Source: an uncultured Lachnospiraceae bacterium
Lineage (GTDB): Bacteria; Bacillota; Clostridia; Lachnospirales; Lachnospiraceae
Length of the DNA: 51,059 nucleotides
Direction: 5' to 3'
Assembly: GCA_947178125.1 (NCBI GenBank)
Contig: CAMWXB010000024.1
Coordinates: 1 to 51,059 of the forward strand
Shown: positions 1 to 9,500 of the stretch, piece after piece
How positions within the stretch are numbered: the stretch's first letter is position 1
Layout of the letters: the number at the start of each line of letters is the position of its first letter
Notes under the pieces: model-generated
Told to the model about the DNA's origin: nothing
Seen by the model: the letters and a program-made list of their open reading frames with translations, nothing else
The model's database searches: none
Translations under genes and position numbers: made by a program

Positions 1-81
1 AGGAACATTCCGCTGCACAGGCGGCGCGGGATTTCCTGCCGTCACTTAATACCCCTTCTAAATCTAAATATCCGACTACAC

Positions 82-124
82 AAAAACTCCCTACCAAGAT
101 AGTACGCTATCTTAAATAGGGAGT
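82..124 (-). terminator. Rho-independent terminator after the HPr-like gene
   Basis: Read on the minus strand, ACTCCCTA and AAGATAG arms pair with CTATCTT and TAGGGAGT around a short loop (86-124), and a run of five T follows. It lies about 55 bases beyond the stop of the minus-strand gene at 180-410. The stem is long enough to work for a plus-strand transcript entering from the left edge, but no T run follows on that side. Confidence 0.75.
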
Positions 125-179
125 CAATAAAGCATTCTCGTAAGCTTCCTCTTTACACAATCTGCGTGATCGCTACCGC

Positions 180-410
180 TTAGCAGGCTACCGCAAATTT
201 CTGAAGATACTGCTCGAACTCGTTATCATAGCCGTTGCACGTTACTGTCAAAACCTGGTCAAAATTCAACCCGAACACACCAAGTATGGATTTGGCATCT
301 ACTATGAAACTGTTATAAGAAATGTCTACATCGAACAGACATTTCGTAGCTGCTGCTACAAACTCTTTTACTTCATCCGGTCTTAACTTAATTCTGTGTT
401 GCATCATCAT
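180..410 (-). CDS. HPr-like domain protein lacking the phosphorylatable histidine
   Basis: A 76-residue protein with the length and C-terminal pattern of HPr (PF00381): the VDAKSILGVFGL segment matches the conserved region around the regulatory serine, and a C-terminal helix follows. HPr carries phosphate between enzyme I and PTS EIIA at a histidine in a GLHARPA motif. Here the corresponding N-terminal stretch reads RIKLRPDEVKEF and contains no such motif, so it is probably not a classical phosphocarrier; a regulatory or structural role is inference. The ATG at 410 is preceded by GGAGGGTGTTT, an ideal ribosome site; an upstream in-frame start at 443 has none. Monocistronic, with its own promoter (482-509) and terminator (82-124). 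Confidence 0.75.
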   Translation of the reverse strand: MMMQHRIKLRPDEVKEFVAAATKCLFDVDISYNSFIVDAKSILGVFGLNFDQVLTVTCNGYDNEFEQYLQKFAVAC

Positions 411-481
411 AAACACCCTCCTTTTCTTTGTTGGTCTGCGCAAATAATGTTAAGGCAGAAATCGTTTTCCTTGTTGAGATG

Positions 482-509
482 ATTATACTCCATTCATTTC
501 ATTTGTAAA
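482..509 (-). promoter_or_regulatory. Promoter of the HPr-like gene
   Basis: On the minus strand TTTACA (509-504), a 16-bp spacer and TATAAT (487-482) form a sigma-A type promoter about 70 bases before the start at 410. Confidence 0.6.
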
Positions 510-647
510 GTGCGAATTATTGTCTCTAAAGCTGCGACAATTTCCTCAATTTTACATTCTACCCAACAGATGACTGTTTTTGTTTCTTTCTTTGTAAATT
601 ATGCCGATTAATCTTTTCGGTCTTTACCTTATAAAAGCGCATTTTTT

Positions 648-1421
648 TCACTTTTTAACAAATTCGACCATATATTCTTGGAACCTCAGCGGCAGCATCT
701 GCTGCTGCAGTTTCAAATTTTTACGCTCTTTTATGGCGATTGTCTGGCAGAACATGGTAAAAAGTTCCTGATACTGCGCTTCCTGCTCCGATAACTGCAG
801 GCTTTCCGGCGCCGGCTCCATGCCCGATACGAGATACCACGCCTTCCCCGCCGGATGTACGCCGTACAAATCCCTTTTTTCATCATAAATGACAAAATTT
901 TCCAGAGGAAGCCGGTCTGCAAAATGAGGCATCAGAAAAGAAACAATATTACACTTTGGGCCTATCTTGGAATATAAAATGCCCTGCTCCAACTCCTGAA
1001 ACCGAACGAATTCCATCAAACGGTGAATTTCATTCGCCGCACACCTCGATAAACGGAACACCGCATCCACATGTGGATTCATGGAATTTTCCAGAACACG
1101 CCTGCCGCTTCCACGGGTAATGCCATCCACCACTGTCTGATACACCGCCTGCCCTTTCTCCGTATCTTCCGTCGCAAGCGCCCGGCATATGCTCATATAG
1201 GTATCCGCTCCGAGACGCTTCTGTATGGTTTCCGCTACCTTTCTAGTTTTTACCAAATCCGGCGTAATATACAGGTAAGATGCAAATAATCGCAAATTTT
1301 CTTCCTCGCCAATCTGTATATGAAGATGCTCATGTCCTTCCCGGAAAGCATAAGCATCATAAATCCCTGTAAAAACACCCTCGATGGAGTCTTCGCAGAT
1401 CAAATATTTTTCTTCCGGCAT
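648..1421 (-). CDS. TIGR03915-type putative DNA repair protein (DUF4130)
   Basis: The 257-residue protein opens with the typical YLICEDSIEGVFTGIYDAY block, and residues about 80 onward match the DUF4130 fold (for example GPKCNIVSFLMPHFADRLP followed by FVIYDEKRDL). This family is encoded next to TIGR03916 radical-SAM proteins, and the pair is annotated as a putative DNA modification/repair system; the chemistry is not established. Here it follows the radical-SAM gene on the same strand with about 60 bases between, so it is probably its second cistron and shares the SOS-type promoter. I chose the ATG at 1421, with GAGGG six bases before it. An in-frame ATG at 1439 has GGAG ten bases upstream and is a possible alternative. 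Confidence 0.85.
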   Translation of the reverse strand: MPEEKYLICEDSIEGVFTGIYDAYAFREGHEHLHIQIGEEENLRLFASYLYITPDLVKTRKVAETIQKRLGADTYMSICRALATEDTEKGQAVYQTVVDGITRGSGRRVLENSMNPHVDAVFRLSRCAANEIHRLMEFVRFQELEQGILYSKIGPKCNIVSFLMPHFADRLPLENFVIYDEKRDLYGVHPAGKAWYLVSGMEPAPESLQLSEQEAQYQELFTMFCQTIAIKERKNLKLQQQMLPLRFQEYMVEFVKK

Positions 1422-1482
1422 ATCAGTCCCTCTCTCCATGTTTTCCGGTCTCCATAACGTAATCTGAACGTTCCTGAATCTC

Positions 1483-2784
1483 TCATAAAGGCAAGCTCAT
1501 CTGTTCATACTGCATTCCGTCCGCCGCAAAAAGCTGCTTTTCCTTCCGGCTCGCAAGGCTCTGATAAGTCAGGTTCCTGACAATATAATTTTCTTCTATT
1601 TTCGTCGGATACATCATTTTCCCGTTACAGGTGATAAAATACAGCGCCCGCTTCAGCACAACGCCTATTTTCTTCAAATCTTCAAAATGCAGTCTGCCGA
1701 ACCGTCTGGCGTTAATAATGCGCCGCGCGCTTTTAACCCCTATGCCCGGTACCCGCAGCAGCATCCGATAATCCGCACGGTTAATTTCCACCGGAAACAA
1801 TTCCAGATGTCTGACCGCCCAGTCCGCTTTCGGATCTATCATCATATTGAAATTGGGCCGGTCTTCCGTCAGCAGTTCATCCACGGTAAAATCATAGAAC
1901 CGCAGCAGCCAGTCCGCCTGATACAGCCTGTGCTCCCGTAAGAGCGGCGGCCCGCCGGGCAGCGCAGGCAGGTCTTTGTCCTCATTTACGTTGACAAAAG
2001 CGGAATAATAGACTCTTTTCAGAGCAAACTTCTGGTACAGGCTTTCCGCCACCGCCATGACCTGATAATCGCTCTCCGGCGTCGCGCCGATAATCATCTG
2101 CGTAGACTGTCCCGCCTCACAGAAACGCGGCGCATGATCATACAATACAAGTTCGTCGCGGTTCTGCGCGATACCGTTCTGTATCTGCTTCATCGGCCGC
2201 AGAATCGTTTTCCGGTGCTTGTTGGGCGCAAGCTTCTGCAGACTTTCCGCCGTAGGAAGTTCCAGATTGACACTCATCCTGTCCGCCAAAAATCCGGCTC
2301 TCTGTATCAGCGCCGCATCCGCTCCCGGTATCGCCTTGACATGGATATATCCCTGAAAGCGATGCACTGTCCGCAGCTTATAAAGCGTCTGGCAGATCAG
2401 TTCCATCGTATAGTCAGGACTGTATAAAATACCGGAACTTAAAAACAGACCTTCTATATAATTACGGCGGTAGAACTCCATCGTCAGTTCACAGACCTCG
2501 TCCGGTGTGAAAGAAGCCCGCGGCACGTCGTTGGAACGGCGGTTCATGCAGTATTTACAGTCAAAAATACATTCGTTCGTAAATAATATCTTCAAAAGCG
2601 AAATGCACCGTCCGTCCGCCGCAAAACTGTGGCATAGCCCTGCCGCTACCGTATTGCCGATGCCTTTCCCATCCCCCCTGCGCGAAGAACCGCTGGAGCT
2701 GCAGGAAACATCGTACTTGGCCGCATCAGCCAGAATATTCAGTTTGTCCATGAGCGACATCGCCGGTGCAATTCTCATTTCCAT
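1483..2784 (-). CDS. TIGR03916-type putative DNA modification/repair radical SAM protein
   Basis: A radical-SAM enzyme of about 433 residues. The iron-sulfur motif CIFDCKYC (CxxxCxxC spacing) lies near residue 65, after the family-typical KYDVSCSSSGSSRR stretch. Near the C-terminus RVPGIGVKSARRIINARRFG is a helix-hairpin-helix of the kind that binds DNA without sequence specificity. It is paired with the DUF4130 gene downstream. Two palindromes GAACATATGTTC and GAACATTTGTTC flank its promoter, which fits an SOS-induced repair enzyme. The start is ambiguous: ATG 2784 has AGGAAAG eight bases upstream and fits family length, while in-frame ATGs at 2808 and 2778 are possible. The open frame continues to 3051 but would cross the asnA start and both LexA boxes. 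Substrate unknown. Confidence 0.85.
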   Translation of the reverse strand: MEMRIAPAMSLMDKLNILADAAKYDVSCSSSGSSRRGDGKGIGNTVAAGLCHSFAADGRCISLLKILFTNECIFDCKYCMNRRSNDVPRASFTPDEVCELTMEFYRRNYIEGLFLSSGILYSPDYTMELICQTLYKLRTVHRFQGYIHVKAIPGADAALIQRAGFLADRMSVNLELPTAESLQKLAPNKHRKTILRPMKQIQNGIAQNRDELVLYDHAPRFCEAGQSTQMIIGATPESDYQVMAVAESLYQKFALKRVYYSAFVNVNEDKDLPALPGGPPLLREHRLYQADWLLRFYDFTVDELLTEDRPNFNMMIDPKADWAVRHLELFPVEINRADYRMLLRVPGIGVKSARRIINARRFGRLHFEDLKKIGVVLKRALYFITCNGKMMYPTKIEENYIVRNLTYQSLASRKEKQLFAADGMQYEQMSLPL

Positions 2785-2829
2785 CGCAGTATCTTTCCTG
2801 TTTTCCATGAACTCTCTACAATCCGTTAA

Positions 2830-2841
2830 GAACATATGTTC
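2830..2841. promoter_or_regulatory. LexA (DinR) box, downstream of the promoter
   Basis: GAACATATGTTC is a perfect 12-bp palindrome matching the Gram-positive LexA consensus GAAC-N4-GTTC. It lies about 8-20 bases downstream of the expected transcription start of the radical-SAM gene, where bound repressor would block elongation. Confidence 0.8.
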
Positions 2842-2854
2842 TAATTTCTTTTTT

Positions 2855-2883
2855 ATCTTATCACACCCTTGACGATACTGCAA
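2855..2883 (-). promoter_or_regulatory. Promoter of the radical-SAM/DUF4130 repair pair
   Basis: TTGCAG (2883-2878), a 17-bp spacer and TAAGAT (2860-2855) on the minus strand. It sits between two LexA boxes (2830-2841 and 2894-2905), so both ends of the promoter could be occupied. Confidence 0.65.
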
Positions 2884-2893
2884 CCTTTTTTTT

Positions 2894-2905
2894 GAACATT
2901 TGTTC
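2894..2905. promoter_or_regulatory. Second LexA box, upstream of the -35
   Basis: GAACATTTGTTC matches GAAC-N4-GTTC. It lies 10 bases upstream of the repair-gene -35 and 30 bases upstream of the divergent asnA -35, so it could also touch asnA expression, though its position favours the repair operon. Confidence 0.75.
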
Positions 2906-2935
2906 TGAATACATTTGTTTCGGATTACGCAGCGG

Positions 2936-2964
2936 TTGACGAATCCCGCCCCCGTGAATATAAT
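2936..2964 (+). promoter_or_regulatory. asnA promoter
   Basis: TTGACG (2936-2941), a 17-bp spacer and a perfect TATAAT (2959-2964), followed 30 bases later by the AGAGG ribosome site and ATG of asnA. Confidence 0.8.
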
Positions 2965-3000
2965 ACAGAATAGAGAATTTAAACAGAAAAGAGGTTTCCT

Positions 3001-4011
3001 ATGGACAATTTGATTATCCCTAAAGATTACCGCTCCGCGCTGAATCTGCACGATACGCAGATCGGCATTAAGACGGTTAAAGATTTTTTCCAGAACTTAC
3101 TCGCAGAACGCCTGCACCTGCTGCGCGTCTCCGCTCCCCTGTTCGTCGATCCGGCTTCCGGCCTGAACGATAACTTGAACGGTGTGGAGCGTCCGGTCGT
3201 TTTCGGCATTAAGGAACAAAACGATTCTCCTGCTGAAATCGTGCATTCGCTGGCAAAATGGAAACGGTATGCCCTGCAGAAATACGGTTTTTCCTATGGT
3301 GAAGGGCTTTACACGGATATGAGCGCAATCCGCCGCGACGAGCAGACGGACAATATCCATTCCATCTATGTTGACCAGTGGGACTGGGAGAAAATCATTT
3401 CCAGGGAAGAACGCACGCTGGATTTCCTGAAAGAAACGGTCCGCTCCGTCTACAAGGTTCTGCGCAAGACGGAAAAATACATGGCAATCCGTTATGATTA
3501 CATAGAAGAAATCCTGCCCCATGATATTTTCTTTATCACGACGCAGGAACTGGAAGACCTGTATCCCGACGTATCCCCGAAACAACGGGAATACTATATT
3601 GCAAAAGAAAAAGGCGCTGTCTGCATCATGCAGATTGGCGACCTGCTGGCATCCGGAGAAAAACACGACGGCCGCGCGCCGGACTATGACGACTGGGCGC
3701 TCAATGCGGACATCGTCGTATACTATCCGGTTCTGGATATCGCGCTGGAATTATCCTCCATGGGTATCCGTGTGGATAAGGATTCCCTGCGCAGCCAGCT
3801 TGAAAAAGCGGGCTGTCCCGAACGGGCAGAGCTTCCTTTCCAGAAAGCAATCTTAAATGACGAACTGCCTCTGACCGTCGGCGGCGGTATCGGTCAGTCC
3901 CGTATCTGTATGTTTTTCCTGCGGAAAGCGCATATCGGCGAAGTACAGTCGTCCATGTGGCCTGATGATGTGGTAAAAGAAGCGTTGGCGCATGGGGTGC
4001 AGCTGCTGTAG
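3001..4011 (+). CDS. asnA: Aspartate-ammonia ligase (ammonia-dependent asparagine synthetase)
   Basis: A full-length AsnA of 336 residues, a class II aminoacyl-tRNA-synthetase-like fold that makes asparagine from aspartate, ammonia and ATP in the cytosol. Recognisable family blocks are APLFVDPASGLNDNLNGVER near residue 45, KWKRYALQKYGF near 87, a D-x-W-DWEKII block near 125 and the C-terminal GGGIGQSRICMFFLRKAHIGEVQSSMWP motif. The ATG at 3001 follows AGAGG at six bases. It has its own strong promoter and is divergent from the SOS-type repair operon. The dehydrogenase gene begins 28 bases downstream, so the two are probably co-transcribed up to the terminator at 4979-5010. Confidence 0.96.
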   Translation: MDNLIIPKDYRSALNLHDTQIGIKTVKDFFQNLLAERLHLLRVSAPLFVDPASGLNDNLNGVERPVVFGIKEQNDSPAEIVHSLAKWKRYALQKYGFSYGEGLYTDMSAIRRDEQTDNIHSIYVDQWDWEKIISREERTLDFLKETVRSVYKVLRKTEKYMAIRYDYIEEILPHDIFFITTQELEDLYPDVSPKQREYYIAKEKGAVCIMQIGDLLASGEKHDGRAPDYDDWALNADIVVYYPVLDIALELSSMGIRVDKDSLRSQLEKAGCPERAELPFQKAILNDELPLTVGGGIGQSRICMFFLRKAHIGEVQSSMWPDDVVKEALAHGVQLL

Positions 4012-4039
4012 GCAGAAAATAACTCACAGGGGAGATAAG

Positions 4040-4993
4040 ATGAAGCAGAAAAAAATACTGGTCATGATTCCTATGACGCAGGCACAAATAAACAGACTGG
4101 AACAGATTCTTCCAGAAGCAGAATATCTCTACACAAGTATCTCTGACGTAACAGAAGAACAAGTACGACAGGCGGAAATCATTCTCGGAAACGTACCGGC
4201 CGATATGATACAGACATCAGCAAATCTGGCCTGGCTCCATCTAAATTCGGCGGGTTATGACCCCTATGTGGAAAAAGGCGTTTTGGGGCCGCATACCGTG
4301 CTGACCAACAGCAGCGGCGCATATGACAAAGCTGTATCGGAGCATATGTTCGCCATGCTCCTGTCTCTCCAGAAAAAACTGCACTTATACAGAGATGATC
4401 AGAAGCAGCATGTCTGGGGCGAAGAAGGAGAAGTCGTTTCCATCGCGGATGCCACGATTCTGATCCTTGGAGCCGGCAATATCGGAAAACACTTTGCCGA
4501 ACTGACCCATGCACTCGGCGCATATGTAATCGGCGTAAAAAGAACGCCCGGAAATTGTCCGCCCTGTATGAATGAGCTCCATACAATGGCGGAACTCAGA
4601 GAACTTCTCCCGAAAGCAGACGCTGTTGTCTCTTTTCTTCCGAGCACTGCTGAAACAAGAGGTCTCTTTAACAGAGAACTTTTTATGACCATGAAAAGAG
4701 GAAGCTTTTTCCTCAATGGAGGCCGGGGAGATCTGGTGTGCACGGAAGATTTATGTGATGTTCTGGAATCCGGCCATCTGGCAGGCGCTGCCCTGGATGT
4801 GACAGAGCCGGAACCGCTTCCGAAAAAGCATCGGCTGTGGGAAATCCCCAATGCCTTTATCACCCCTCATGTATCGGGAGGCTATCACCTCCCGGAGACG
4901 CTGCACAATGTGGTAAATATCTGTCTGGAAAATATGCGGCGGTATGTAAACGGCGAAACGCTGCACAATCTGGTAAAAGAAAGGGCATTCTGA
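4040..4993 (+). CDS. D-isomer-specific 2-hydroxyacid dehydrogenase family protein
   Basis: A 317-residue NAD(P)-dependent dehydrogenase. The Rossmann dinucleotide motif ILGAGNIGKHFAE is near residue 137, and the catalytic triad of the family is visible: arginine in NGGRGDLV, glutamate in TEPEPLP and histidine in TPHVSGG. The N-terminal catalytic half is short and divergent. The substrate cannot be read from sequence; these enzymes reduce 2-keto acids such as glyoxylate, hydroxypyruvate or phosphoglycerate precursors. ATG 4040 follows GGGGAG at five bases; an in-frame start at 3992 overlaps asnA and has no ribosome site. It lies behind asnA and ends inside the terminator hairpin. Confidence 0.88.
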   Translation: MKQKKILVMIPMTQAQINRLEQILPEAEYLYTSISDVTEEQVRQAEIILGNVPADMIQTSANLAWLHLNSAGYDPYVEKGVLGPHTVLTNSSGAYDKAVSEHMFAMLLSLQKKLHLYRDDQKQHVWGEEGEVVSIADATILILGAGNIGKHFAELTHALGAYVIGVKRTPGNCPPCMNELHTMAELRELLPKADAVVSFLPSTAETRGLFNRELFMTMKRGSFFLNGGRGDLVCTEDLCDVLESGHLAGAALDVTEPEPLPKKHRLWEIPNAFITPHVSGGYHLPETLHNVVNICLENMRRYVNGETLHNLVKERAF

Positions 4994-5010
4994 AAAGGAA
5001 CGCCCTTTTT
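4979..5010 (+). terminator. Terminator overlapping the dehydrogenase stop codon, possibly bidirectional
   Basis: AGGGCATTC pairs with GGAACGCCCT (one mismatch) and is followed by five T on the plus strand. The TGA stop at 4991-4993 lies in the loop. On the minus strand the stem is followed by TTTCTTTT, so it may also end the gltBD transcript. Confidence 0.7.
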
Positions 5011-5053
5011 GATGGAGGATAAACATATGCCATCCGTTGTTTTTGCAGATATC

Positions 5054-6547
5054 CTACTGAATATACAGATTCGAATACCCCATCAGACTTTCGTCCACCT
5101 CTCTTGCGCACTCCCGGCCCTGTCTGATGGCCTTGACCACAAGAGACTGTCCCGTGTGCATGTCACCTGCCACAAAGACATTTTCCACGCTGGTACGGAA
5201 TGCACCCGGCTCTGTTTTGACATTGGTCCGGGCATCCAGCGCTACTTTGAAGGCGTCCGTCACATACTTCTGACTTCCCAGAAATCCTGCGGCAATCAGA
5301 ACGATGTCGGCTTCCAGCGTTTTCTCCGAACCTGCGGCCTCTTTCATGACCATACGGCCCGTCGCAGCGTCCTTTTCCCAGGAAAGCTTTACAATCTTAA
5401 CACCCTTTAAACTACCGTCTTTGTCCTTGAGGAACTCTTTTACCGTAGTTTCATAAATACGCGGGTCATGACCGTATACCGCAATCGCTTCTTCCTGACC
5501 GTAATCGGTCTTGCAGATTTTGGGCCACTCCGGCCACGGGTTATTTTCGGCTCTCTCGTCCGGCGCTTTGGGCATCATCTCGATCTGTGTCACCGTTTTC
5601 GCGCCATGCCGGATAGCAGTACCGACACAGTCATTCCCCGTATCGCCGCCGCCGATGATAACGACGCGTTTGTTTTTCGTATCCACATACTTTTTATCTT
5701 TGAAGTCGGAATCCAACAGGCTTCTGGTATTTCGACCAAGAAAGTCAACCGCAAAATAAATGCCTTTCGCATCCCGGCCCGGCGCATCGATATCGCGGGG
5801 ATTGGAAGAACCGCAGGCGAGCACGACGCTGTCAAATTCCTTTAACAGCTTATCTGCCTTGACCTCTTTGCCGATATCCGCATTGGTGACAAAGGTAACG
5901 CCTTCCTCTTCCATCACTTTGATTTTCCGCTCGATAATATGTTTTTCCAGCTTCATGTTCGGAATCCCATACATCAAAAGGCCGCCGAGCCTGTCGGAAC
6001 GTTCGAATACGGTCACAAGATGCCCTCTTCTGTTCAACTGGTCGGCCACGGCAAGGCCGGAAGGGCCGCTCCCTACGACAGCAACCGTCTTTCCTGTCCT
6101 CGTTTTCGGCGGTCTGGCCGCCGCATAGCCTTTTTCATAAGCATTCTCGATGATCGCATATTCATTTTCCTTCGTCGCGACGGGCTCCCCCGTCAGGTTA
6201 CAGGTACAGGCCGCCTCACATAAAGCCGGACATACCCTCGATGTAAACTCCGGAAAGTTGTTGGTCTTTTTCAGGCGGTTATATGCCTGTTCCCAGTTTC
6301 CCGTATAAACGAGGTCGTTCCATTCAGGAACCAGATTATGCAGCGGACAGCCGGATGTCATGCCGCACAGCGTCATGCCCGACTGGCAGAACGGAACGCC
6401 GCAGTCCATACACCGCGCGCCCTGAAGCTGCTGTTCTTCCATCGAAAGATGTTCGTGGAACTCTTGAAAATTTTTAATGCGCTGTTTCGGGCTTACATCC
6501 GTCGAAACTTTACGTTCATATTCTAAAAATCCGGTAGGTTTTCCCAT
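5054..6547 (-). CDS. gltD: Glutamate synthase (NADPH) small subunit
   Basis: A 497-residue GltD, the flavoprotein that passes NADPH electrons through iron-sulfur clusters to GltB for 2-oxoglutarate plus glutamine to two glutamate. The N-terminal cysteine clusters CMDCGVPFC (from residue 46), CGMTSGC and CPALCEAACTC (106-117) bind [4Fe-4S]. The FAD motif VVGSGPSG lies at 157-164, and the second dinucleotide motif VIIGGGDTGND, for NADPH, near residue 295. The C-terminal GDMHTGQSLVVKAI block is the FAD-closing motif. ATG 6547 follows AGGAG at six bases. The gene begins 31 bases after gltB on the same strand, forming the gltBD operon. Confidence 0.95.
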   Translation of the reverse strand: MGKPTGFLEYERKVSTDVSPKQRIKNFQEFHEHLSMEEQQLQGARCMDCGVPFCQSGMTLCGMTSGCPLHNLVPEWNDLVYTGNWEQAYNRLKKTNNFPEFTSRVCPALCEAACTCNLTGEPVATKENEYAIIENAYEKGYAAARPPKTRTGKTVAVVGSGPSGLAVADQLNRRGHLVTVFERSDRLGGLLMYGIPNMKLEKHIIERKIKVMEEEGVTFVTNADIGKEVKADKLLKEFDSVVLACGSSNPRDIDAPGRDAKGIYFAVDFLGRNTRSLLDSDFKDKKYVDTKNKRVVIIGGGDTGNDCVGTAIRHGAKTVTQIEMMPKAPDERAENNPWPEWPKICKTDYGQEEAIAVYGHDPRIYETTVKEFLKDKDGSLKGVKIVKLSWEKDAATGRMVMKEAAGSEKTLEADIVLIAAGFLGSQKYVTDAFKVALDARTNVKTEPGAFRTSVENVFVAGDMHTGQSLVVKAIRQGRECAREVDESLMGYSNLYIQ

Positions 6548-6578
6548 GATATTCTCCTCTCTCTATCCTTTTCATCCA

Positions 6579-9500
6579 TCAAAAATCCTGTGCTTCGTAA
6601 AAGGCTTCTATCTGAGCCTGCTCCGCACTGAGGCCCTTCTCCTCCATCTGAACGATCAGCTTCAACATACGCTCATAATCATGCGGAATGATCTTCTTGA
6701 ACTTCGGCAGATATTCTCCGAAGTGATCTAAAATTTCCTTGCCTTTGACCGAATTGGTATACGCAACATGCTCTTTGATCATCTCTTTCAGCTCCAGAAC
6801 ATCATATTTGGAAGTCATCTCATAGGAAGAAACCATTTCCTTATTGACTTTGGTATATAAATCATTGTTTTCGTCAAGTACATAGGCAATACCGCCGCTC
6901 ATACCGGCCGCAAAATTCTTGCCGATGGAACCGAGTACGACCACGCGGCCGCCTGTCATGTATTCACAGCCGTGGTCGCCGACACCTTCGACAACCGCCA
7001 GCGCGCCGGAGTTACGGACACAGAAACGTTCTCCCGCCACACCGTTGATAAAGGCTTTGCCGGATGTCGCACCATAAAGCGCCACATTGCCGATGATGAT
7101 GTTTTCGTCCTGTTTGAACCGGGAGCCTTTGGGCGGATAGACGATGAGTTTGCCGCCGGAAAGTCCTTTTCCAAAATAATCGTTGGAATCTCCCACCAGT
7201 TCTAAAGTCAGTCCTTTCGGGATAAAAGCGCCAAAGCTCTGTCCGCCGGAACCGTTGCACAGAATCCGGTAAGTATCTTCCTGCAGCGTATCGCCGAATT
7301 TCCTCGTGACCTCGGAACCGAGAATCGTGCCGAAGGTACGGTCGGTGTTGGATACATCCACTTCCAGACTTCTCTTCTGTCCGCTCTCCATCGCCTTTGA
7401 CAACTGTTTTAACAACACCTTTTCGTCCAGCGTCTTTTCCAGGCCGAAATCATACACCTGTTTCGGGTCAAAGATTACTTTTTCCTGACACTTCTCATAC
7501 GGATTGGAAAGAATCAGGCTCAAATCGATTTTCTGCAGTCTGTCCGGCAGGTTTTCTTTTCTCTTCAGCAAATCGGTCCTGCCGACCAGTTCATCCACTG
7601 TTCTGATTCCCAATAACGCCATATATTCCCGCAGTTCCTGTGCGATAAAACGCATAAAGTTCTCCACATATTCCGGTTTTCCTTTGAAGCGTTTCCGCAG
7701 TTCCGGATTCTGGGTTGCCACACCAACCGGACAGGTGTCCAGATTGCAGACACGCATCATGACACAGCCCATCGTTACGAGAGGCGCCGTCGCAAAACCA
7801 AATTCCTCTGCGCCGAGAATTGCCGCGATTGCAACATCCCGGCCGCTCATCAGCTTGCCGTCAGTCTCTACGCGTACTTTATTCCTAAGGCCGTTCTGAA
7901 TCAGTGTCTGATGAGTCTCCGCCAGTCCGAGTTCCCACGGAAGTCCAGCGTTGTGAATCGAACTTCTAGGCGCCGCGCCGGTACCACCATCATAACCGGA
8001 TACAAGGATGACCTGCGCGCCGGCTTTGGCAACGCCGGCCGCCACCGTGCCGACGCCCGCTTCAGAAACGAGTTTCACAGAAATTCTCGCCCTTTTGTTG
8101 GCATTTTTCAGGTCGTAGATTAACTGTGCCAAATCTTCTATAGAATAGATATCATGATGCGGCGGCGGAGAAATCAGGCTCACGCCCGCCGTAGAATGTC
8201 TCGTTTTCGCAATCCACGGATATACTTTGCCGCCCGGCAGGTGCCCGCCCTCGCCCGGTTTCGCACCCTGTGCCATCTTAATCTGGATTTCCTGCGCACT
8301 GTTCAAGTATTCACTCGTTACGCCAAAACGCCCGCTTGCCACCTGTTTGATGGCGGAGCATCTATTTAAGCCGTCTGCACCGGGTGTCAGCCGTTCTTTA
8401 TCTTCTCCGCCTTCGCCGGAGTTGGATTTACCGTGCAGACGATTCATCGCGATCGCCATCGTCTCATGCGCTTCTTTGGAAATGGAACCATAGGACATCG
8501 CGCCCGTTTTGAACCTTGTGACAATCGTGTCAACACTCTCCACCTCCTCAATTGGCAAGGGTTTCTTCGCATAATTGAAGTCCATCAGCCCGCGCAGCGC
8601 CTTGACGCTCTCTTCGCTATTGACCGCTTTGGTATATTGTTTGAACATCTCATAATCGCCGCGTCTGGTTGACTCCTGAAGAAGATGAATCGTCTCCGGG
8701 TTATAAAGGTGCTCATCCGCACCGCTACGCATTTGATGGTGTCCCGGGTTATCCAGTGCCAGATCCGTTGATAGACCGAGTGGGTCAAAAGCCATCGAGT
8801 GCAGCGCATCCACTTCTTTTTCAATATCCTTCAGCGTGATGCCGCCGACACGGCATACCGTATTGGTGAAATACTTATTAATGACCTCTTTGTCAATGCC
8901 GATTGCCTCAAAAATCTTGGAGCCCTGATAGGACTGAATGGTGGAAATGCCCATTTTGGATGCAATCTTGACGATTCCGTGTAAAATGGCATCATTATAG
9001 TCATTGACCGCCGCGTAGTAATCTTTATCCAGCATGTGGTTATTGATGAGTTCCCGAATGCTCTCCTGTGCCAGATAAGGGTTAATCGCAGACGCACCGA
9101 AGCCGAGCAGCGTTGCAAAATGATGCACTTCCCGCGGTTCCGCAGATTCCAGCACGATTGCCACACTCGTTCTCTTTTTCGTATTAACAAGATGCTGCTG
9201 CAGCGCGGATACTGCTAACAGAGAAGGAATCGCCACGCGGTTCTCATCCACGCCCCGGTCAGAAAGAATCAGGATATTGACGCCGCCGCGGAAGGCCCTG
9301 TCCACTTCCACGAAAAGCCTGTCAATCGCTTTTTCCAGGCTGGTATTCTTATAATAGGTAATCGGAACGACTTCTACCTTGAAGCCTTCTGATTTCATGT
9401 TCTTGATCTTGAGCAGGTCCGTATTGGTCAGAATCGGATTACGCACCTTGAGCATATTGCAGTTTTCCGGTTTCTCTTCCAGAAGATTGCCGTCTTTTCC

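Noticed and set aside
3..119. Open plus-strand frame at the left edge ending in TAG at 117-119
   Set aside because: It could be the last 38 codons of a gene entering the window, but the residues match nothing I recognise and the end lies inside the terminator stem, so I did not call it.
2785..3051. N-terminal extension of the radical-SAM frame
   Set aside because: It would run through the promoter, both LexA boxes and the asnA start; no ribosome site supports a start there.
3097..3666. Long frame opposite asnA, and similar long antisense frames opposite lon, engB and the AI-2E transporter gene
   Set aside because: They have no ribosome sites or recognisable domains and lie fully within strongly supported genes.
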